From: Gammaproteobacteria bacterium
Lineage (GTDB): Bacteria; Pseudomonadota; Gammaproteobacteria; Steroidobacterales; SZUA-146
Direction of reading: 5' to 3'
Assembly: GCA_003228965.1 (NCBI GenBank)
Contig: QIGP01000191.1
Span: 1 to 23,345 of the forward strand
DNA: 23,345 nucleotides
Part shown: positions 1 through 7,700 of the stretch, piece by piece
How positions within the stretch are numbered: position 1 is the first letter of the stretch
Layout: each line of letters opens with the position of its first letter
Translations under genes and position numbers: made by a program
Notes under the pieces: generated by a model
Told to the model about the DNA's origin: nothing
Database searches by the model: none
What the model saw: the letters and a program-made list of their open reading frames with translations, nothing else

Positions 1-328
1 CAGGGTCACTGGTTAGGAACAAAGGGTTAAACAGAGCGACATCGAGGAAATTAACCAGGCCATCGTTGTTCAAATCTGGATCACACCAATTGCCAAAACC
101 ATCGCCATCGGTGTCGCGTTGAAGATTGTTGGCAACTTCCGAACAATTATCATTAGCATCGTCCACGTTATCGCCATCATTACTGCCCGTTGAGCGAACA
201 TCACTCAACGTGGCAATACGTTCGCCGTTCGCCATGATGTATTGACGGAAAGCTCTAATGGGTACACCGCCTTGCACATTTAACCGGCTTATGTTCCGCT
301 CAAAAATACCGCTGACGTATGTAGCGCG
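1..328 (-). pseudogene. C-terminal part of a calcium-binding-repeat (thrombospondin type 3/dockerin-like) protein, cut off upstream
   Basis: Reading the minus strand, an open frame runs from just after an in-frame TAG (329-331) to the left window edge, where it continues. It encodes an acidic, Asp/Asn-rich stretch with [19 protein letters not shown] and [12 protein letters not shown]. This is the pattern of thrombospondin type 3 and dockerin-like calcium loops found at the C-termini of large secreted proteins. The preceding part ([16 protein letters not shown]) reads like the end of a folded domain, so the protein should have extended much further upstream. Instead the frame stops at the point where a transposon-like remnant on the other strand begins. 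I infer a gene truncated by an insertion or rearrangement. An ATG at 233-235 could start a short product, but without the upstream domains. The family name of the upstream domain is unknown to me. Confidence 0.6.
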
Positions 329-332
329 CTAC
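321..332. repeat. 12-bp perfect palindrome at the junction of two gene remnants
   Basis: GTAGCGCGCTAC is a perfect palindrome lying where the minus-strand calcium-repeat frame ends (328) and the plus-strand ATPase-like homology begins (about 325). Its position suggests an insertion or recombination junction. No flanking target duplication could be identified by eye. Confidence 0.5.
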
Positions 333-547
333 ACTGGGTGTCAATACCTTTGATGAGGAGGCCATTGAGTTGATTCTGCGCTCGGTTCAGGGCAACACTC
401 AGAGCGTGCCGGAATCTGTGCTATGGCAGCCTGGTCGAAGCCTGCCGGGAGAACAAAAAAAGGGTCACCATCAGTCACGTCAACAACGTGCTGGTGCAGC
501 CACATTGGCGCTCACATGAAGCGCTGATTAAACAGCAAGCTGACTGA
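325..547 (+). pseudogene. Frameshifted C-terminal remnant of an ExeA/TniB-like transposon AAA ATPase
   Basis: Plus-strand sequence from about 325 encodes VNTFDEEAIELILRSVQGN. One extra base (an A within the run at 394-397) then breaks the frame. Skipping it gives LRACRNLCYGSLVEACR and, at the end, VLVQPHWRSHEALIKQQAD followed by TGA at 545-547. The text reads smoothly only with this one-base correction, which is the signature of a recently decayed gene. From memory, the pattern (arginine-rich 'GNLRACRNLCYGSLVEA' sensor-2-like region, short basic tail) resembles the C-terminus of ExeA/TniB-type ATPases that accompany DDE transposases. That family call is tentative. The Walker A and B regions and any partner transposase are absent. 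The remnant explains how the neighbouring minus-strand gene lost its front part. Confidence 0.5.
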
Positions 548-560
548 CGCCGCGGCGTCA
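545..560. repeat. 16-bp perfect palindrome overlapping the ATPase remnant stop codon
   Basis: TGACGCCGCGGCGTCA is perfectly self-complementary and begins with the stop codon of the ATPase remnant. It has no adjacent T run, so it is a poor intrinsic terminator. It could be part of a transposon-end structure. Function unknown. Confidence 0.45.
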
Positions 561-815
561 GTATACGCCGAAAAACTCACCGCCACACTCTGCGCATCTA
601 TCACGATGTGCAGGGCCTTTGCCATGGGCGTCACACAGGGACGTCAACACACAGCACGTAAAAAAGTACGACGGCAGTTTGGGGCCTGGGACAGCGTACG
701 ATTTTAAAGGGGTAAAGAGATTTATTGCTATGACGGGAGCGTGGGAATACAGCTTATTTATTGCGCAATCTTATGACCGGCAGTTTGGGAAAAAGTATGA
801 TCATAATTTAGCGCT
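561..815. other. Short stretch without a supportable gene between two pseudogenes
   Basis: An open frame on the plus strand (619-846) would give a 75-residue peptide beginning MPWASHRDVN, but it has no convincing ribosome binding site and no family I recognise. It also runs into the antisense of the FG-GAP pseudogene. I read the stretch as further decayed mobile-element or intergenic DNA. Confidence 0.4.
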
Positions 816-1526
816 CTACACTCTCACCAGCACGTCCTGCCGGTAACCGCCATCACTGTCCTGTCCGGTAAAATTACCGATCAGGAGATTGGATGCGTCC
901 GCACTCCAATTCAAATCATGGGCGTCAGCGACAATTCTAAAGGCCGTGTCGCTAGTGCCAAGCATTCCAGATTCGCCGGCCCAACCCACCACAACGTCGT
1001 CAACCACACCTCGAGGGCGAAGGATCAGATCGGCTCGACCGTCGCCGTTAAAGTCTCCTGTCGTAATCTCGGTCAGGTCAGCTGACCAACTGGCTTCCAG
1101 GTGCGCCGAGGAAATTCGCTCAGTGGAACGTTCAAACAATCCCGATAAACTGGCGTGGAACAGGACAGAAGGTCCGTCGCCCGTTGTTTGCATCAAAATA
1201 TCGGATCATTGATCGTCGTTAAAATCGGCCGTAACCGGAAAATACTGGTTGTGGTCCCAGATGTCGTCGTTTCGACCGATCGACCACGAAATACCGCGTA
1301 TGTTGTCTGGCTGTTGAAGAATTTCACCAAAAATGATCCCGGGTGGAAAATCGCCATCCGTCGGGATTTGCAGCGTGTCGGCCAGTCCGTCTCCATTGAA
1401 ATCGGCAACGACAAGACACGCCGATATCGATGTCGTTAACCTGGGCTGTTGGTTCGGATCTCGTGTGCCCGCGTAAATCGCAATGGTTACGGCTGCTGTC
1501 AAAACAACAACAAGAAACTTTTCCAG
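816..1526 (-). pseudogene. FG-GAP/VCBS repeat secreted protein gene with an in-frame nonsense codon
   Basis: One continuous minus-strand frame runs from a hydrophobic N-terminus (LEKFLVVVLTAAVTIAIYAG, a likely signal peptide) to TAG at 816-818. It is interrupted by a single TGA at 1206-1208. The break falls inside a repeat: ADFNDDQ, stop, SDILMQTTGDG. In such repeats an Arg commonly sits there (pattern ADFNGDGRSDI), so one C-to-T change of CGA would explain the stop. Three FG-GAP-like units are visible around ADFNGDGLADTLQ, ADFNDDQ and GDFNGDGRADLILRP, with a fourth starting near the end. FG-GAP units form beta-propeller blades in secreted or surface proteins. The start is unclear: no ATG is in frame after the upstream TGA, so CTG (1526) or TTG (1502) would be needed, or the true start was lost. 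The C-terminus stops abruptly after GGYRQDVLVRV. Confidence 0.65.
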
Positions 1527-1714
1527 CCAATACTGGTCTGGGAAGCATCATGAAACTCTACGTAAAAGATGAACAAGCAGGCAACCGCCCTGCTACCTTC
1601 ACTGAATGCATCGGTGCGGCACTTAACACGTATGTGTTATTCACTTCGCTCACGGCAGTCAGATCGCAGGAGGACCTGCACTTCCAAGATCAGTCTATGT
1701 TGGGCCCACCCATC

Positions 1715-1745
1715 AAAAAAGCCGGCTGCAAGAGCCGGCTTTTTT
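1715..1745 (-). terminator. Strong intrinsic terminator, probably bidirectional, after the giant surface-protein gene
   Basis: A 13-bp perfect inverted repeat (AAAAAAGCCGGCT / AGCCGGCTTTTTT) surrounds a 5-nt loop at 1728-1732. On the minus strand it begins 2 nt after the TAA of the 2813-residue gene and ends in six U. The A/T symmetry means it would also stop plus-strand transcription. Confidence 0.92.
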
Positions 1746-1747
1746 AG

Positions 1748-4700
1748 TTAGTGGTTACGATATCGCCGCCTTGCCGCGACGCCACCGATCAACATCAGTG
1801 GCAGCCAATTCAAAGCGCCGCCGCCTCCGTCTGAAGGGCTATTCGTCGGTGGTACAGGCGGAGGTGCCGGGGGTGGTAAAGGAGCCGGCACTTCGCCCTC
1901 TTTAGGTACGACAGGTCCACTTGGATCAACAATGATGCCGTTGACGATACCGTCCTGGTCACCCAGACCGCCGTCTACCAATCGCAGTGTTGCACGATTA
2001 TCGTTGTAGGTGATGTAGTCTGAGTAGTCAACCAACTGGCCTGTAGCTTCGTCGTATTTCTGCCAGCCGCTGGCCGGATCGTAGTTTTCTGGCAGCCAGA
2101 TGCTCACGAAGACCTCGGTCGGTGATACCTGATCCACAATCAAGTCTTCAATGCGGAAAGTAAACATACCTACTGGCAGCTCGACATCGCTACCCAACTT
2201 GTCCAGGTTCATGGCCGAATTTGGCACGGAGGTGTAACAGCGCATCGTTCCTGAGTTGGTCGCAAGACCGATTACGTTGCGCCCTTGGGCGTCGTAGAGG
2301 TTACAAATCCCTTCGAGTTCGTCGGCTATACCGTTCGCGTTGGTATCAGCACCTGCGGGCACTTGATACTCGTCGTTGATACCGTCGCCATCGCTATCGT
2401 TAAGGTAACTCGTGTTCGCTGTTACCACCACAACATCCGACCAGGCAGACGGAATTGCCGTGTCGTCAAAGTGACGAGTTCGCGCATAGTACGTCTCACC
2501 CGGATCCATCACTCCCGTGGGTACAGTAATTGATGTACCACCCATCACGGACCGATTCATCACTACCAACAGAAATTGATCATCTAAAGCCATCTCCCAC
2601 TCAGAGTAACCAATAGGGTTGCCATCGGGATCTGAATAGCCGTTGGTAGAATCAAGCACGAGTTCGGACAAAGAGGCGTTCGGAGTATCTTCCAGCACCG
2701 GTTTTGATGGAGCGGAGTTATTGAAATTGTCGTTAGGGTCGCGAGGATTACTGCCAAATTCGACTTCGGAGCCATCACTTTCGCCATCGCCATCTGTGTC
2801 AGTTTTCAGAGGGTTAGTCCCCGCCAGGTACTCGTCATGGTCGCTTAAACCGTCGCCATCAGAGTCTCCCTGACCGTTATTTTGCAGCGAACCAAAGAAT
2901 GCGCTTTCCCAAATATCCGGCATGCCATCGGCGTCGCCATCGATATAGGAAATCTCAATAGCATCCTGAACGTCGCCGCCGCGTCCAGTACAAGTCAGTA
3001 CATAGGTTTCTGAAACACTTACAGGACCCACCAATTGGAAGCCACCCGTGCTAACGGTGCCGCTCCAGCTACCGGATGCCTCACACGACAGCGTATTTTC
3101 AGACTGCCAGGCCAGAACCGCAGTACCGTCTACGCCAAGTGCCATTGGCAAAATCGAAAACTCTAGCTCCGGATCACGAATAACATCGGCCAGTATGACT
3201 TCCAGAGTTTCACTAACCGTGCCGCCAATGCCAATACACTCAAGCCCAAGCGAAAGGTCTGTCTGAATGTTGGTGAACTCCTGACTACCTGAAACTGCTC
3301 GCGAACCAAACCAGTCACCCGTTGCGGTACAAATCGCCGCATCTGTTGCGTTCCAGCTAACGGTTACAGTATCACCAGTCGTCGGGTTCACAGGGTCCGC
3401 CGACAAGGCCACTGTCGGCGCTACCGAATCTCCTATTGTGACTACCAGCGACTGAGTTACGCTCCCGCCTTCTCCTGAACAAGTAAGTGTAAACGTACTG
3501 TCTTCGGTCAATGCACCCGTCTGTTCAGAGTTCACCGTGCCGCGTGGTCCGGGTACAGTCCAGTCGCCCGATGCGGTACAGCTGTCTGCATTATCCGCCT
3601 CCCAATGGAGCGTCGTGCTTGACTGGCTCGCCACCGTAGTGGAGCCTGCAAAGAAAGATAGCGTAGGCGGAAGAGTAGGTGGTTCACTTAATGGAGATAC
3701 CAGCATTTCGTCCCAGGCACCGTCTGCTGTTTGCCCCTGAATACTGGCCCAAATACCAACAGTACCTTTACCAAGACGAAAAACACCTGCGTCATTGCAT
3801 TCAGTTTGCCAGACTTCTGGCTCCGGAGAATCGTCGGTCCATACGCTACCTTTAATATTGGTAGAGCTGCCGCTACTGTTAGCCTCAACCGCAAACCGGT
3901 ACCAGTGGCCAGGTTCAGCTTCCACGCCTGTATCCAGATCACCTACGCAGGCAGCATCACCTGTTCCATGACTGCTAAGTACAAACGTTGACCCTGTCTC
4001 GTTAACACCCAGACGGTAGTAGTGACCGCTAATCGGCATGTTCGACAAGAACGTAACACCTGCCTTGTCTTCGTAGTTATCAATACGAATACGTCCGGAG
4101 AATCGGTAGTCCTGCCAAGTAAAGGCGTTATCGAGCACGTAGTGCGAATGCAGATCGATTCCTTCGACAGCCGTTAGTGCGAGTGCGTTGGAACCTGCAA
4201 CCGACTGTACTTTGAACGCCGACTGATTGGAGCTTTGCAAGAAATTCGCGCCCGTATCGAACCAGCCAACGGGATCGGTATTTAGAGCCGTGCTCTCAAA
4301 ATCCTGAAGCTCCATCTGTGCCAGCGCAGCCACAGTGGCGCTGACGGACACACTGGCGCCGCCGCCAGAACCAGAACAAGTCAGGCTAAAGCTTGCTGAA
4401 CTAAACAAATTGTCAATAGTTTCTGTGTTGTTTAGAGTTTTGTCGCCACTCCAATCGCCTGAAGCCACGCAACTGTCGGCACTTTCAACCGACCAGGTCA
4501 ATATGGCAGAACCGCCATAGCGAATGAATCCAGGCTCAAGGTTAAAGTTGATAGAAGGCGCAGGCGCATCGCTCACTTCAACATTGCGTGTTTCAACTTG
4601 ATCGCCACCCGGCCCGGTACATAGTAGTGTAAAGCTTGTGCTGCTTTGCAAATCAGTAATTACAAAGCTGCCATCAGTCCCTTGTGCGCCAGACCAGCCC

Positions 4701-7700
4701 CCGAATGCGTCACAAGTTGTTGCGTTCTCAGTCGTCCAGCTTAGGGTCACCGAACCGCCAAATTGCACAGACTCAGGTGACGCAAAGAAGTCTATGACAG
4801 GCGCAGGCGACGCATCAACTACGACGGTCACTGTCTCATTGGCTTCGCCGCCAGGGCCACTGCACAGCATGACGAAGTTAGAGTCTTTGTCGAGCCCTGT
4901 AATTTGCTCCGTTCCGGATATTGCCTTGGCGCCGGCCCATGAACCGAACGCTTCGCAACTGTCTGCACCGGTCGAATTCCAGCTAAGCGTTGTACTACCG
5001 CCGAAGCCTACTTGCGTCGGAGACGCCGTTAGTTCGAGCGTCGGCGTGTCAATGACAACATCCACTAATACCGTGGAATCAGCTTGACCACCGGCTCCGG
5101 AACAAACCAGTACAAATTCACTGTCAGCAGTAACAGGACCTACCAGTTCAGTGCCACTAAGCCCACGTGCTCCAGTCCATCCGCCAAAGGCTTCACAGGT
5201 TGCTGCGTCCTGGGTTGACCAGGTTAGTGTAACGGTGCCGCCGTAGTCGACTGAGCTCTGATCGATGCCCAGTGCTACTTGCGGCAATGGAGCTGAGTTA
5301 ACGTTAACGGTGACCAGGTCGCTTCCAGAACCACCGTCGCCTTCACAAAACAAAGCGTAAGAACTGGAACTTGTAAGATTGTCGATGGACAACGAACCGT
5401 TGAGCGCCTTGCTTCCAGACCAGCTTCCGAAGGCCTCGCAGCTACTGGCGTTCTCGGAGCTCCATGTAAGCACCGTCGTGCCATCGTAGTCGACGGTTGA
5501 CGGAGCTGCATCTATGCTCACGGTGGCTGAAGGAAGCAAAATTGGAACGGTTAAGGTCTGGCTGGCGTCGCCGCCTGCACCGCCGCAGCTAAGCACAAAG
5601 GTACTGTCCACATCGAGTGGCCCAACTGCCTGGTTACCCGACGTCGCTAAAGTACCCGACCAGTCGCCAGAGGCCGTACAAGAGTCCGTATTTGACGACG
5701 TCCAAATGAGCGTGGTCGAACCACCGGCCACAACTGATGTAGGCGTTGCGACAAAACTCACCGATGGTGAACCGGCCGCGGCTACGCTCACGTTTACCGT
5801 ATCGGAAATCGAGCCACCCTCGCCAGTACAAGTAATTGTAAATGCACTGTTAGCGGTCAAGGCGCCACTTGCGAACGACAACCCTGTAGTTCCTACAGAA
5901 CCTGACCATGCACCACTCGCGGTACAGCTGTCCGCGTGTGCGCTAGTCCAGCTCAAATTTGTTTGTTCGCCAAACGCCACAGACAATGGCGCTGCGGTCA
6001 AGTCAACCGTAGGTGCAGCAGCTGTAACCTCGACGCTCACAGTTTCAGAAACGTCACCACCAACACCTGAGCAGCTTAAAGTATAGCTTTGATCCTGCTG
6101 AAGCGGGCCCACTGTTTCAAGACCTGTCAGGTTACGACTACCACTCCAGGCGCCGCTTGCGGCACAGCTGTCAGCGTTGCTTACGCTCCACGTAATTTGT
6201 GCAGCGCCATTAAACTCAACTACGCCCGGTGAAATGGACATTGTGATTTCTGGCAACGCGGCATCGTTTACTGTGATGACCTTGGTATCGGTTACGCTTC
6301 CACCTGGACCCTGACAGGTTAGCGTCAGACTGACGTCACTTTGCAGCTGCCCAAAAGATTGTAAGCCAGACGGTCCACGCGTACCGCTCCAGTCGCCCGA
6401 CGCTGTACACGATGTTGCGTTAGTTGTGTTCCAGTTTGCCACTGCAAAACCGTTGAACTCGACTGTATCTGGTATGACATTAAAGATTAAGGTTGGAGCA
6501 GGTGCGGCGCCAACAGCAACGGTCGTCGATGCGTTCCCGCTGCCACCCTCTCCTGAACAAACAAGCGTAAAGGTCGTAGTTGTCTGCAGCGGACCCACAG
6601 TTGTCGAACCACTGGTATTTCTCGCCCCGGTCCAACCGTCTGACGCCACGCAACTTTGAGCGTTCTGCGACGACCAGGACAGCGTTGCAGCTGCGTCAAA
6701 ATCGATAGTGTTCGGGTTGGCGTTAAGAGTTACAACCGGTGGATCTATGGGTGCAACGGTGACCGTCGCTGAGCGTTGAACTGTGCCGCCTGGACCCGTA
6801 CACGACAGCATAAAGGTGGCGTCAGATTGAAGCCCGCCTACCGTTTCTGAACCCGACGTACTACGGCTTCCAGACCAGTTGCCGGAGGCTGAACAGGTCG
6901 ACGCATTCTGTGCACTCCAGACGAGCGTTGTTGACCCATTAAAATCAATTGAAGCAGGTGACGCATTAAAAGTAAGTTCTGGTGCCTCTGGTGACGCAAC
7001 AAGAACAATCACACTCTTACTCTCGGTTCCTCCCGCCCCCGAGCAGCTCAAAAAAAACGTTTGCGTGCTTTGCAACGGACCGATCGACTCGCTGCCGTTG
7101 ACCGGCCTCGCGCCGGACCAGTCGCCACTGGCCACACACGAATCGGCCGAAGACGATTGCCAGCTGAGCGTGGTAAAGCCATTGAACTCTACGCTGACCG
7201 GGTCCGCCGAAAACGTTACCGTCGGTGGCGGTACAATTATCTGGTTGGACACAATGAAACTAACGCTGGCTAATTCGGTGTCGCCGTTTTGAAGAATAAT
7301 TTCGGCAGTGAGCGTGTGCGTCCCGTTGGCCAGCTGAATCGTAGAAAATCCTTGAGATCCTTGAAGTCCGCTGTACATGAAATCGAACGGCGCAACAGTT
7401 TCTATATGTTGTGCAGTGCCAGATGCACTCAGGTCATCGAGGAAGAAATGTACTTCATCGACGTTTGTTTCCGGGGTTAAGTAAGCGAACATCGATCCGG
7501 AAACTGTAGTCCCGTCCAGTAACAACATCTCATTGTGATCGGCCGAAAAACTCTGCGATATGGTGTAACTAACCGCTTGTTCAATGGTTACATTTACTTC
7601 ATCGCTACGCGTTCCCGCAGCGTTAGTACAACTTAAGACAAACGTACTGTTGGCGGCCAAAGGACCCACCGACTCACTGCCGCTGGTTGCTTTGCTACCA

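Noticed and set aside
619..846. 75-residue plus-strand open frame
   Set aside because: No ribosome binding site, no recognisable family, and its end is antisense to the FG-GAP pseudogene.
4315..7228. Regularly spaced repeats considered as a CRISPR or DNA satellite array
   Set aside because: The period of about 240 nt is a protein repeat with diverged DNA, in frame with one long gene; there are no short identical direct repeats with unique spacers.
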